DNA of 64,000 nucleotides from Rhodopseudomonas palustris (GTDB taxonomy: Bacteria > Pseudomonadota > Alphaproteobacteria > Rhizobiales > Xanthobacteraceae), in NCBI RefSeq assembly GCF_013415845.1, contig NZ_CP058907.1, positions 2,728,001 to 2,792,000 of the forward strand, in the 5' to 3' direction. The stretch's first letter is position 1. Each line of letters begins with the position of its first letter. Both the position numbers and the translations under genes were made by a program. This document shows positions 9,500 through 18,543 of this stretch, one piece after another. The notes beneath the pieces are model-generated. The model was not told the origin of the DNA and ran no database searches. It saw nothing but the letters and a program-made list of their open reading frames with translations.

Positions 9500-12400
9500 T
9501 GGCCTCGATGTCCGACCCGTTCATCCGAAGGCCGGTCGGCACCACGCTGCTGGCGATCGGATTGTTTCTGGTCGGCATGGTCGCCTATGCGGTGTTGCCG
9601 GTGGCGGCACTGCCGAACGTCGATTTCCCGATGATCATGGTGTCGGCGTCGCGGCCGGGCGCGGCGCCATCGGTGATGGCCTCAACCGTCGCGGCGCCGC
9701 TGGAGCGGCGGCTCGGCGAAATCGCGGGGCTCGATCAGATCACTTCGACCAGTTCGCTCGGCAACACCCGCATTCAGTTGCAGTTCTCGATCGGCCGCAA
9801 CGTCGACAGCGCCGCGCGCGATGTGCAAGCGGCGATCAACGCCGCGGTCAGCGACCTGCCGACCGACCTGCCGACGCTGCCCAAGTTCCGCAAGTTCAAC
9901 TCCGCGGCGGCACCCGTCTACATCCTGGCGCTGACCTCCAAGACGATGCCGGCGAGCGCGATCTACGATGTCGCTGACACCGTACTGGCGCAGCGCATCT
10001 CGCAGGTGCCGGGTGTCGGCGACGTCACGGTCTCAGGCGCCGACCAGCCCGCCGTGCGGATCGCACTCAATCCGGTCGCTCTGTCCAACGCCGGCATCTC
10101 CACTGACGACGTCCGCACCGCGATCATCAACGCCAATCCGGTCGGCCCGGTCGGCGCGTTCGACGGACCGCGGCTGACCGAAACGCTCTCGACCAATCCG
10201 CAGATGCGTACCGCGGAGGAGTTCCGCAGCATCGTCATCAAGAGCGATGCGAACGGTACGGTGCGGTTGTCGGATGTCGCCACCGTCAGCGATGCGACCC
10301 GCAACGCCCGCACCATCGCCTGGTACAACAAGCAGCCGGCGGTGATCATCCAGATCACCAAGCAGGGCGACGCCAACGTCATCGAGACCGTCGACCGGGT
10401 CAAGGCGCTGCTGCCCGAGCTGAAGCAGTGGATTCCGGCCGGCGTCGAGATCTCGGTGCTGGCCGATCGCACCGGTACGATCCGCGCCAGCGTCGACGAC
10501 ATGCAGTGGACGCTGCTGGCGACTGCGGTGCTGGTGATGGCGGTGGTGCTGGTGTTCCTCCGCCGGCTGACGCCGACGATCGCAGCCGGCGTGTCGGTGC
10601 CGCTGGCGCTCGCCGGCACCTGTGCCGGGATGTGGATCAGCGGGTTTTCGATCAACAATCTGTCGCTGATGGCGCTGGCGATCGCGGTCGGCTTCGTCGT
10701 CGACGATGCGATCGTGATGATCGAGAACATGTACCGCAACCTCGAGCGCGGCATGGCGCCGCTGCCGGCCGCGATCGAGGGCGCCCGGCAGATCGGCTTC
10801 ACCGTGCTGTCGATCAGCCTGTCGCTGGTTGCCGCCTTCGCGCCGTTGATCTTCATGGACGGCCTGATCGGACGGCTGCTGCGCGAGTTCTCGCTGACGC
10901 TGACGTTCGCGATCGTGGTCTCGACCGTGGTGTCGCTGACGGTGACGCCGATGATCTGCGCTCACTACATCCGCGCCGAAGCGTCGCCGAAACAGACCTG
11001 GTTCGATCGCGCGGTCGAAGGCACGCTGAACCGCATCGTCGGGTTCTATGCCTGGACGCTGCGCGGCGTGCTGTCGGTGCCGTGGCTGACCATCGTGGTG
11101 TTTGTCGCCACCATCGCGCTCACGGTGACGCTGTATATCAAGGTGCCCAAGGGCTATTTCCCGATCGACGATTCCGGCTTCATCATCGGCTCGACCCGCG
11201 CCTCGGCCGACATCTCGTTCCAGTCGATGCGGAAGCTGCAGGAGGAGCTCGCCGACATCGTGATGGCCGATCCTGCGGTGAGCGGCGTCGGCTCGGTGCT
11301 GGGTGGTGGCGGACCCGGCGCAGGCGGCGCCAATCGCGGCACGATGTTCATCAATCTGAAGCCGAGCGCCGAGCGCGAGGGCGTCACCACCCAGATGGTG
11401 ATCGACCGGTTGCGCCGGCAGCTCAGCCGCGTCGCCGGCATCCGGCTGTTTATGTTTGCCGCCCAGGATCTGCGCGGCGGCGGCCGCTCCAGCGAATCCA
11501 ACTATCAGTACACGCTGAGCAGTCCCGATCTCGACCTGTTGCAGAAATGGGCGCCGATCGTTGCCAAGCGGATGCAGACGGTCGACGGCATCACCGACGT
11601 CACCAGCGATCGCGACGACGGCGGCCTAGAGCTCACGCTGTCGATCGACCGCACCATGGCGTCGCGGCTCGGCGTGCGGATTCAGGACATCGACAACGCG
11701 CTCAATAATGCGTTTTCGCAGCGGCAGATCGCCACGATCTACACCCAGCGCAACCAGTATCAGGTGGTGCTGGAGATCGAGCCAAATTTCCAGACCGACC
11801 CGACCGACCTGAAGCGGATCTACGTCGACAGTTCGAGCGGCGATCAGGTGCCGTTGTCAGCGGTCGTCCGCGCCGAGCGCGGGCTGGCGGCGTTGGCGGT
11901 CGCCCATACCCAGGGCGTGCCGTCGACCACCGTGTCGTTCAACACGCTGCCGGACGTGCCGCTGCAGGAGGCGACCGCCAACATTCAGCGCGCGGTCGAC
12001 GAACTGCACATGCCGGAGGGCATCCGGGGCTCGTTCGACGGCAATGCCGGCGATTTCCGGGCCACTTCCAACAAGCAGCCGCTGCTGATCCTGGCGGCCT
12101 TCATCGCGATGTACATCGTGCTCGGGGTGCTCTACGAGAGCCTGGCGCATCCGCTGACGATCATCTCGACGCTGCCGTCGGCGGGGCTCGGCGCGCTGCT
12201 GGCGCTGCTTGTCACCGGCACCGAGCTGTCGGTGATCGCCTTCGTCGGCATCATCATGTTGATCGGCATCGTCAAGAAGAACGGGATCATGATGGTGGAC
12301 TTCGCGCTGGAGGCCGAACGCGAGCGCGGTCTGCCGTCGGCCGACGCCATCTTCGAAGCCTGCATCGTGCGCTTCCGGCCGATCCTGATGACCACGCTGG

Positions 12401-12606
12401 CGGCGCTGTTCGCGGCGATTCCGCTGGTGGTCGCGGTTGGCCCCGGAACTGAGCTGCGCCGGCCGCTTGGCATCACCATCATCGGCGGCCTGTTCGTGTC
12501 GCAGGTGCTGACGCTGTATACGACGCCGGTGATTTATCTGTTGATCGACCGTGTCCGGCAGCGGCGCTGGCGCCGCGGCGCGCCGGCCGCAGTACCGGCA
12601 GAGTAG
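9499..12606 (+). CDS. mdtC: RND multidrug efflux permease, MdtC-like
   Basis: Second RND pump subunit, 1035 residues. It begins at the ATG overlapping the previous stop (TAATG) and gives MASMSDPFIRRPVGTTLLAIG, nearly the same N-terminus as its neighbour; the longer open frame upstream is a shadow of the mdtB-like gene. TM4 again has the paired aspartates (AVGFVVDDAIVMIENMYRNL), and the second-half motif GIVKKNGIMMVDFALEAERE is typical. Tandem non-identical RND genes behind one adaptor are the MdtABC arrangement. The operon carries its own outer-membrane gene, unlike E. coli, which borrows TolC. I see no adjacent regulator, so control is unknown. Confidence 0.92.
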   Translation: MASMSDPFIRRPVGTTLLAIGLFLVGMVAYAVLPVAALPNVDFPMIMVSASRPGAAPSVMASTVAAPLERRLGEIAGLDQITSTSSLGNTRIQLQFSIGRNVDSAARDVQAAINAAVSDLPTDLPTLPKFRKFNSAAAPVYILALTSKTMPASAIYDVADTVLAQRISQVPGVGDVTVSGADQPAVRIALNPVALSNAGISTDDVRTAIINANPVGPVGAFDGPRLTETLSTNPQMRTAEEFRSIVIKSDANGTVRLSDVATVSDATRNARTIAWYNKQPAVIIQITKQGDANVIETVDRVKALLPELKQWIPAGVEISVLADRTGTIRASVDDMQWTLLATAVLVMAVVLVFLRRLTPTIAAGVSVPLALAGTCAGMWISGFSINNLSLMALAIAVGFVVDDAIVMIENMYRNLERGMAPLPAAIEGARQIGFTVLSISLSLVAAFAPLIFMDGLIGRLLREFSLTLTFAIVVSTVVSLTVTPMICAHYIRAEASPKQTWFDRAVEGTLNRIVGFYAWTLRGVLSVPWLTIVVFVATIALTVTLYIKVPKGYFPIDDSGFIIGSTRASADISFQSMRKLQEELADIVMADPAVSGVGSVLGGGGPGAGGANRGTMFINLKPSAEREGVTTQMVIDRLRRQLSRVAGIRLFMFAAQDLRGGGRSSESNYQYTLSSPDLDLLQKWAPIVAKRMQTVDGITDVTSDRDDGGLELTLSIDRTMASRLGVRIQDIDNALNNAFSQRQIATIYTQRNQYQVVLEIEPNFQTDPTDLKRIYVDSSSGDQVPLSAVVRAERGLAALAVAHTQGVPSTTVSFNTLPDVPLQEATANIQRAVDELHMPEGIRGSFDGNAGDFRATSNKQPLLILAAFIAMYIVLGVLYESLAHPLTIISTLPSAGLGALLALLVTGTELSVIAFVGIIMLIGIVKKNGIMMVDFALEAERERGLPSADAIFEACIVRFRPILMTTLAALFAAIPLVVAVGPGTELRRPLGITIIGGLFVSQVLTLYTTPVIYLLIDRVRQRRWRRGAPAAVPAE

Positions 12607-12613
12607 GGACCAT

Positions 12614-13345
12614 ATGACGACCGAACACGAGACCCACGCTGCAGAGCTCGGCGCGCCGGAGCCGGAGTGCGCCCGCTGTGGCAAGGTGCTGCCGCTGTGC
12701 ATCTGCGACACGGTCGAGCCGATCGCCAGCCGGACGCAGCTCCTGATCCTGCAGCATCCGCAGGAGCAGGACCGTGCGCTCGGCACCGCGCGGCTGACCG
12801 CGCAGCATTTCAAGAACGCCGAGGTCCGGATCGGGCTGTCGTGGCCGAGCCTGTCCAAGGCGCTCGGCCGCACCGTGCATGATCCGTCGCGCTGGGCGGT
12901 GCTGTATCTCGGCTCCGCCCGCGCTGCCGAATTGGCCGAGGGGCGGGAGATCCTCGCGGTCGACGCCAAGGGCCAGCCCGAACCGCATCAGGACATGATC
13001 CTCGACGAGATCGAGGGCGTGGTGCTGCTCGACGGCACCTGGAGCCAGGCCAAGGCGCTGTGGTGGCGCAACGCCTGGATGCTGAAGTGCCAGCGGGTGA
13101 TTCTCGATCCCTCCGCGCCGTCGCGCTACGGCCGGCTGCGCAAGGAGCCGCGCCGCGACGGGCTGTCGACCCTGGAAGCCGCCGCGATGCTGCTGTCGCG
13201 GCTGGAGCACCGCCCCGAGATCGAGACCAAGCTGCTGGAAGCGTTCGACCGGATGCTGGCGCGGTTCAAGCAGGTGCAGGCCGAGCGGCCGGATCTGGCC
13301 CCGAAGCCGAAGAAGCGCGACTGGCGGCGCAAGCGGCGCGGGTGA
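12614..13345 (+). CDS. tapT: tRNA-uridine aminocarboxypropyltransferase (DTW domain, TapT/YfiP family)
   Basis: DTW-domain protein of 243 residues. E. coli TapT (YfiP) transfers the aminocarboxypropyl group of SAM to tRNA uridine to make acp3U, and this protein has the family hallmarks: an N-terminal cysteine cluster CARCGKVLPLCICD, the DxTW signature as DGTWSQAK at about residue 140, and a basic C-terminal tail (KPKKRDWRRKRRG). I chose the ATG at 12614, 7 nt after the stop of the RND gene; an earlier ATG in frame lies inside that gene. It may be co-transcribed with the pump, but no functional link is implied. Confidence 0.85.
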   Translation: MTTEHETHAAELGAPEPECARCGKVLPLCICDTVEPIASRTQLLILQHPQEQDRALGTARLTAQHFKNAEVRIGLSWPSLSKALGRTVHDPSRWAVLYLGSARAAELAEGREILAVDAKGQPEPHQDMILDEIEGVVLLDGTWSQAKALWWRNAWMLKCQRVILDPSAPSRYGRLRKEPRRDGLSTLEAAAMLLSRLEHRPEIETKLLEAFDRMLARFKQVQAERPDLAPKPKKRDWRRKRRG

Positions 13346-13757
13346 GGGCGCGAGCCCTCGCTGCGGCCTGACGCGGCGATCTTAGCACAGGGTTTTGGGT
13401 GGGGGCGTTCGCGCGCGAAGCGATTCCGCGCGCATTCACGCGTGCCTCGACGCGGTTCCGGTCGAGTCTCAGGAAGATCGGCTAAGTGCTTGATTGAAAA
13501 GTGGAGGCCACGACCAGAATTGAACTGGTGTACACGGTTTTGCAGACCGTTGCGTAACCACTCCGCCACGTGGCCCCACGCGGCGAACTCATATACGGCC
13601 GGACGGCGATAGGCAACCGCCGCACAGCGCGTTGCCCTGGGGACAGCGGCGGCCTTGAACAATCGGGGGCGCTCGCGCAAGGAGAAGACGCACCAAAGAA
13701 CGGGGCGGCGATGCCGGAACGCAACTGCAGGAGCTGGGAAGCGAGGGCGATGGCCTG
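13346..13757. other. Intergenic region carrying tRNA-Cys
   Basis: 412 nt between tapT and the AlgI-like gene. It contains tRNA-Cys on the minus strand (13502-13575). I see no further gene in the rest. Confidence 0.5.
13502..13575 (-). tRNA. tRNA-Cys (GCA)
   Basis: Read on the minus strand, a 74-nt cloverleaf starts with the acceptor arm GGCCACG and ends with CGTGGCC, discriminator T and an encoded CCA. The anticodon loop is CTGCAAA, with anticodon GCA for cysteine. The T arm contains TTCAATT. The stems pair without mismatch in the acceptor. Confidence 0.95.
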
Positions 13758-15227
13758 ATGCTGTTCAGTTCGCCGGTCTTCCTGTTCCTGTTCATGCCGC
13801 TGCTGCTCCTGGTCTACTGGAGCGTGCCGCGGCCGCTTCGCAACAGCGTGCTGCTGGTCGCCAGCCTGGTGTTCTACGCCTGGGGCGAGCGCTTCTTTGC
13901 GCTGGTGATGCTGGGGTCGATTTTCGGCAACTGGCTGCTCGGGCTGGCGCTCGATGCCCTGACGGACCCGGGCCGGCGCAAGCTGGTGGTGGCCGCCGCG
14001 GTGGTGCTGAACATCGGCCTGCTGGCGGTGTTCAAGTATTCAGAATTCCTGATCGCGAACCTTAACGCGCTGCTGGAGACGGTGGGAATCGCGCCGATCA
14101 CCGTTGTCGCGCCGCATCTGCCGCTGGGGATTTCGTTCTTCACCTTCCACGCGCTGTCCTACGTGATCGACGTTTATCGCGGCGTCGCCCGGGCGCAGCG
14201 CCGGCCGGTCGATTTCGCGCTGTACATCGCATTCTTTCCGCAGCTGATCGCCGGCCCGATCATTCGCTATCACGACATCTCCGACCAGCTCCGACGCCGG
14301 CCGGTGACGCTCGAACTGGCGGCTTCCGGGATCGAGCGTTTCCTCGCCGGCTTCGGCAAGAAGATGCTGCTGGCCAATCCGCTAGGCGAGGTCGCCGACC
14401 ATATCTTCGCGCTGCCGGCGGCCGAGCTCAGCCTGGGCGCGGCCTGGCTCGGGCTGCTCTGCTATACCTTGCAGATCTATCTCGACTTCTCGGCCTATTC
14501 GGACATGGCGATCGGGCTGGCGCGGCTGTTCGGCTTCACCTTCCTGGAGAACTTCAACTATCCGTATCTGTCGCAGTCGCTGCAGGAATTCTGGCGGCGC
14601 TGGCACATCTCGCTGTCGAACTGGCTGCGCGACTATCTCTACATCCCGCTCGGCGGCAACCGCGTCGCGCCGTGGAGGGTGTACGTCAATCTCGCCACGG
14701 TGTTCCTGCTGTGCGGCCTCTGGCACGGCGCCAACTGGACCTTCGTGGTGTGGGGCCTGATCCACGGCCTGTTCCTGATCTTCGAACGGCTAGGACTGTC
14801 GACCTTGCTGGCGCGGATGCCGCGGCTGCTGCGGCACGCCTACACGCTGGCTGTGGTGTCGCTCGCGTGGGTGTTCTTCCGCGCCGCAGATCTCTCCCAT
14901 GCGATCACCTATTTGAAGGCGATGGTCGGGCTCGGCGCGGGTTGGTCGCTCGACTTCCTCGGCGACATTGACCCACTGGTGGTGATCTGCCTCGCGCTGG
15001 GGAGCCTGGCGAGCGCCGCGGTGTTCAGCCCGCTGACGGCGGACTGGCGGCTTCGTCGCAACCAGAACCAAGGGCGGGTCGATCCCGACATCCGCACTTT
15101 GCAGATCGGCCAGGACGGCGTGGTGATGATGGCCGGCAGGCTGATCGTGCTGCTGTCGATCGGCCTGCTGGCCAGTAGCCAGGTCGCTGCCGGCACCTAC
15201 AATCCGTTCATTTACTTCCGGTTCTAG
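13758..15227 (+). CDS. algI: MBOAT O-acyltransferase, AlgI-like
   Basis: Multi-pass membrane-bound O-acyltransferase of 489 residues. AlgI-like enzymes hand acetyl groups across the inner membrane to a periplasmic partner that acetylates an exopolysaccharide. The N-terminus is hydrophobic (LFSSPVFLFLFMPLLLLVYW). The two family signatures are visible: FWRRWHISLSNWLRDYLYIP near residue 280 and CGLWHGANWTFVVWGLIHG near residue 320, which carries the catalytic histidine. The AlgJ/AlgX-like gene begins 2 nt after the stop, so the pair forms one operon. The polysaccharide could be alginate-like, cellulose or another exopolymer; no biosynthesis genes are adjacent. Confidence 0.92.
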   Translation: MLFSSPVFLFLFMPLLLLVYWSVPRPLRNSVLLVASLVFYAWGERFFALVMLGSIFGNWLLGLALDALTDPGRRKLVVAAAVVLNIGLLAVFKYSEFLIANLNALLETVGIAPITVVAPHLPLGISFFTFHALSYVIDVYRGVARAQRRPVDFALYIAFFPQLIAGPIIRYHDISDQLRRRPVTLELAASGIERFLAGFGKKMLLANPLGEVADHIFALPAAELSLGAAWLGLLCYTLQIYLDFSAYSDMAIGLARLFGFTFLENFNYPYLSQSLQEFWRRWHISLSNWLRDYLYIPLGGNRVAPWRVYVNLATVFLLCGLWHGANWTFVVWGLIHGLFLIFERLGLSTLLARMPRLLRHAYTLAVVSLAWVFFRAADLSHAITYLKAMVGLGAGWSLDFLGDIDPLVVICLALGSLASAAVFSPLTADWRLRRNQNQGRVDPDIRTLQIGQDGVVMMAGRLIVLLSIGLLASSQVAAGTYNPFIYFRF

Positions 15228-15229
15228 CG

Positions 15230-16363
15230 ATGCCGCGAACCCCATTCTCTGCACGGCTCTACAGCGGCGCTTTGATCGGCTTGGCGATGGCGTTCTCGTT
15301 CGCGTCGCTGATCGCGATGGCGTTCAAGCATGCGGAGGTCAGCATCGGCGAGAACCGAACGCTGACCCAGCTTCCGGGATGGCCGCGCACGGTGGCGCAA
15401 TGGGACAGCTTTCCGGAGCGTTTCGACGCCTATTTCAACGACAATTTCGGCCTGCGGAAGCTGCTGCTCCGGTTGAACTCGAACTTCACGACTGTGATGC
15501 TCGGCCGTTCGCCGTCCGACAAGGTGGTGTTCGGCAAGGATGACTGGCTGTTCTATGCCGGCGACAATTCGATCGAGCTGTATCGCAACCAGCGCCCGTT
15601 CAGCGCGCTGCAGCTCGCCAATACCGAAGCTGCACTCGCACTGCGAATGCGCCCGCTGCGGGCCGCGAACCGGCCCTATCTGTTCGTCGTCGTGCCGGAC
15701 AAGCACACGATCTATCCGGAGATGATGCCGACCTACATGTCGCGGCGCGATCCGCCGTCGCAGCTCGATCAGGTCGTCGCGTTGGCCGAAAAAGATCGTC
15801 TGCCGGTGCTCGATTTGAGATCGACGTTGCGGCAAGGCAAGGCCGACGGGCTGGTGTACCTCAAGGACGACTCGCACTGGACCGACTGGGGCGCGTATCT
15901 CGGCTATCGCCGCATCATGGCCGCGCTGCCGCTGGCCGATCTGCCGGTGCTCGATCTCGATGCGAAGCAGTTTGCGATTCCCTCGGACCACGCGGGCGAT
16001 CTGGCCGGCATGGCGGGATTGACGCGGAGGGAAACGACACGGCTGTCGGAGTTGCCGGCCGATCGCTGTGCTTTCACCGCGTCGGCGTATCAGCCGGTGG
16101 GCGATGACATTTCGATCGGGCGGACGTTCTGTCCGCAGGCCAAATACAAGATCATGTTCATCGGCGACTCCTTCACCGAAGCACTGGTGAAGTATCTGTC
16201 GCGCAGTTTTGGCGAGGTGGTCTATGTCGCCCGGTCGGGCTTCAAGCCGTCACGCGAGATCGCGCCGTTGATCGAACGCGAGAAGCCGGATCTGGTGATC
16301 GAAGAGCTGGCGGAGCGGCATCTGGATTCGCTGGCGGACACCGTCGCGCAGGAAGGCCGCTAA
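15230..16363 (+). CDS. AlgJ/AlgX-like SGNH polysaccharide O-acetyltransferase
   Basis: 377-residue membrane-anchored periplasmic protein and likely partner of the adjacent MBOAT protein. One N-terminal membrane segment (about residues 11-30, GALIGLAMAFSFASLIAMAF) is followed by the AlgX-type SGNH-hydrolase domain: the D-x-H pair in KDDSHWTDWGAYLGY (around residue 215) and the nucleophile-serine block FIGDSFTEALVKYLS (around residue 308). These residues form the catalytic Ser-His-Asp triad in AlgJ and AlgX. The spacing of 2 nt to algI indicates co-translation. The target polysaccharide is unknown. Confidence 0.87.
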   Translation: MPRTPFSARLYSGALIGLAMAFSFASLIAMAFKHAEVSIGENRTLTQLPGWPRTVAQWDSFPERFDAYFNDNFGLRKLLLRLNSNFTTVMLGRSPSDKVVFGKDDWLFYAGDNSIELYRNQRPFSALQLANTEAALALRMRPLRAANRPYLFVVVPDKHTIYPEMMPTYMSRRDPPSQLDQVVALAEKDRLPVLDLRSTLRQGKADGLVYLKDDSHWTDWGAYLGYRRIMAALPLADLPVLDLDAKQFAIPSDHAGDLAGMAGLTRRETTRLSELPADRCAFTASAYQPVGDDISIGRTFCPQAKYKIMFIGDSFTEALVKYLSRSFGEVVYVARSGFKPSREIAPLIEREKPDLVIEELAERHLDSLADTVAQEGR

Positions 16364-16383
16364 GGCCGGCAGCAGCGCCTCGC

Positions 16384-16560
16384 TCAGCAGGAGGCGTACC
16401 AATCGGTCGGGAAGGGCAGCAGCGGCCATTCGACCGAATTGTCGTTGGCGGCCCGGCGCATCGTCGCCACCACGGTGGGACGCACGACGTTATCCTGCGT
16501 GCTTTCAGCGACGGCGTCGCTGATCGATTCCAGCAGTAGATCGTATTCGGCGTCGCTCAT
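16384..16560 (-). CDS. Small conserved-type protein, 58 aa
   Basis: Short gene that I read by eye on the minus strand: ATG at 16560-16558 with GGGGAG about 6 nt upstream, and TGA at 16384-16386. The 58-residue product begins MSDAEYDLLLESISDAVAES (acidic helix), contains MRRAANDNSVEWPLLPF and ends DWYASC. RRAANDN-type motifs recur in small alphaproteobacterial proteins of unknown function. It has no signal peptide or membrane segment. The good ribosome binding site and protein-like composition support it as real; the function is not recognised. Confidence 0.55.
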   Translation of the reverse strand: MSDAEYDLLLESISDAVAESTQDNVVRPTVVATMRRAANDNSVEWPLLPFPTDWYASC

Positions 16561-16690
16561 GGTTCGGCTCCCCTGTCCGAACCGGAGTGTGGCAAAAACT
16601 GTTGTGGGGCCGGTTGAGCGGATCGCTACAATTTTAGCGATCGGCCATCATGGGCGGATTTCCTGCAATCGGTCGTGCACGTTGCCCATG

Positions 16691-16718
16691 AAAAAAGCCG
16701 CCCCAGATGCGGGGCGGC
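16691..16718 (-). terminator. Rho-independent terminator of the secreted-protein gene
   Basis: On the minus strand, GCCGCCCC and GGGGCGGC pair around a 6-nt loop (arms 16697-16704 and 16711-16718), and six T follow directly. It lies 26 nt past the stop of the gene at 16745-17149. Confidence 0.85.
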
Positions 16719-16744
16719 TCGATTCAACGACATGCGGAGGGGGG

Positions 16745-17149
16745 TTACTGGCAGAGATGCATCCGACCATCTTCACCCCGGAACGTGGTCCCTGGAAGAC
16801 AGACGAAGCCGTTGCGCTCGGCGTAGCTGCGCATGTCGTAATTGCCCTGGTAGCCCGCTTCGAACGGTGCGGTGGCGATAGCGCCGGCCGCACCGATCGC
16901 GCCGCCGACAACGCCGGCAGCAACCTGGCCCGGCCAGAACGCGTTGCTCTCGCGCCAATCGCGATCCTGGTACCCTCGGTTCTGGTACCCTCGGTTCTGA
17001 TAGCCGCGGTCCTGGTAGCCGGAATAACGCTGCGTTTCGGCGCCGTATAGCTGGCCACGGTACTGAGTCGGTTGCTGCGCCGATGCGGCGGTCGTCAGGG
17101 CCACAGCGCCCGCGAACACGGCGGCAGCAATCATCGTTGATTTGATCAT
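16745..17149 (-). CDS. Small secreted protein with RGYQN/D tandem repeat and glycine-zipper segment
   Basis: 134-residue exported protein of unknown function. The signal peptide is clear (MIKSTMIAAAVFAGAVALTT, cleavage near ASA-QQ). The mature part begins with four pentapeptide units of the form RGYQ(N/D), encoded by 15-bp direct repeats at about 16966-17025. A glycine/alanine segment follows (VAAGVVGGAIGAAGAIATA), resembling a glycine zipper that can insert in membranes. The end has two cysteines (FVCLPGTTF and HLCQ) that could form a disulfide. I chose the ATG at 17149, where the signal peptide begins; the frame is open to 17296 without family features. A good terminator follows. Confidence 0.75.
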   Translation of the reverse strand: MIKSTMIAAAVFAGAVALTTAASAQQPTQYRGQLYGAETQRYSGYQDRGYQNRGYQNRGYQDRDWRESNAFWPGQVAAGVVGGAIGAAGAIATAPFEAGYQGNYDMRSYAERNGFVCLPGTTFRGEDGRMHLCQ

Positions 17150-17340
17150 GGTGGGGTCTCCTTCGTTGTCTTTCGATGACGCAACGTGCGCCAGCGCGAC
17201 AATGTTCCAGGGACGAGGGAAGGCCGGGTCACAGCGGCGTGACACGGGCGGGGGCACCGGCTTTGGGAGCCGTGCGGCGCAACCTCGGGAGCCCACGATC
17301 TAGCGTGCGGCTCAAGACCTGCAATGATGGAAAATGAGAA

Positions 17341-17415
17341 TGGCTCCCCGGGCCGGATTCGAACCAGCGACCAACCGGTTAACAGCCGGTTGCTCTACCA
17401 CTGAGCTACCAGGGA
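17341..17415 (-). tRNA. tRNA-Asn (GTT)
   Basis: The minus strand gives a 75-nt cloverleaf: acceptor TCCCTGG, D arm TAGCTCAGTGGTAGAGCA, anticodon loop CTGTTAA with anticodon GTT, T loop GGTTCGAATCC, and an encoded CCA end. Confidence 0.96.
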
Positions 17416-17667
17416 ACAGCGAAGCATTGCTTCGCGGGCAGCGTATAACAAAGCCGTTCGGCGTTGAAAAGCAGAAAACGGTCGATCCACACCGGCCGTT
17501 TCCGCCGCAACGTCGCGGCCAGCCGCCGTAGCGGCGAGGGCTATGTAGGGGATCATGCGCGCCGCGTGAAGCCCCTTTCGCACCAAATCTGTTGAGCGCG
17601 CCCGCATGTTGCGTTTTAGACGGCGTTGCAGCATGGATGACGCGGGTTTCACCGCAGGGGATCGGGG

Positions 17668-18333
17668 ATGTTGGAATTCGAGCGCGCACGGCAAAACATG
17701 GTCGATGGGCAAATCCGGCCTGCCAGCGTGACGGATTGGCGAATCATCGATGCGATGCGGGCGCTGCCGCGCGAGGCCTTTGTTCCGGAATCAAAGCGCG
17801 AGCTGGTCTATCTCGATCTCGACCTTCAGATCGAAGGCCGCGACGACCACAAGCACTTCCTGCTCAATCCGATCATGACCGCCCGTATGCTGCAGGCAGC
17901 CGAGCTGCAGCATGATGATCGCGTCCTGGTGGTCGGATGCCCGACGGGCTACATCGCTGCGGTGGCGGCCAAGCTCGCCGCACGGGTGACCACCACGATC
18001 GACGACGAATCGCTGGCGCAGCGCATTCGCGCGACGCTGCCCGCGCTCGGTCTGTCCAACGTCAACGTCCGGGTCGCCGAAGCGGCGAAGGGCGATCTGC
18101 ACGACGCGCCGTTCGATGCCATCCTGTTGTGCGGTGCCACCGAGGTGGAGCCGACCACGCTTTATGAGCAACTCAAGCTCGGCGGCCGTCTGGTCGGTGC
18201 GTTCGCCACCGGCCGGCCGCAGCGTGTCACCGTGGTGACTCGTTCGCACGGCGACTACGGCGCCCGCATTCTGTTCGATGCATCGATTCCCGTGTTGCCC
18301 GGTTTGGAGCGCGTTCCGGTCTTCGAATTCTGA
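17668..18333 (+). CDS. Protein-L-isoaspartate O-methyltransferase-like protein
   Basis: 221-residue Rossmann methyltransferase of the PIMT family. Recognisable parts are the N-terminal MVDGQIRPASVTDWRIIDAM, the block ALPREAFVP, and motif I as VLVVGCPTGYIAAVAAKLAA. PIMT repairs isoaspartyl residues with SAM. Two features depart from repair enzymes: motif I lacks the usual GxGxGY, and the active-site stretch that normally reads TISQP-like is LLNPIMTARM. It may therefore be a divergent member with another role. It precedes tolC, an arrangement I associate with Bradyrhizobium-type genomes. The start ATG at 17668 has GGGGAT-type purines upstream. Confidence 0.8.
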   Translation: MLEFERARQNMVDGQIRPASVTDWRIIDAMRALPREAFVPESKRELVYLDLDLQIEGRDDHKHFLLNPIMTARMLQAAELQHDDRVLVVGCPTGYIAAVAAKLAARVTTTIDDESLAQRIRATLPALGLSNVNVRVAEAAKGDLHDAPFDAILLCGATEVEPTTLYEQLKLGGRLVGAFATGRPQRVTVVTRSHGDYGARILFDASIPVLPGLERVPVFEF

Positions 18334-18543
18334 TTGGAACGTGTCGAATTCTGTCGAGGAATCATACCTGTGGCGCGAATGCCCCAGCTTGGAAGTTTCG
18401 CAGAGCGCCGTGGCCGAGGGGTTTCGTCGGTCCATTCTGTGTCTTATGGTGAGGATGGACTTACCGGACATCGTTCGGCGGTGCGCACGACGTTGAGCGC
18501 CGGAAGTCCGGTGTGGGGAAAAGTTCAGGATTGGATTGCCAGA

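Noticed and set aside
17592..17915. Open frame of 107 codons overlapping the start of the PIMT-like gene
   Set aside because: It is in a different frame from the recognisable methyltransferase and shows no family pattern.
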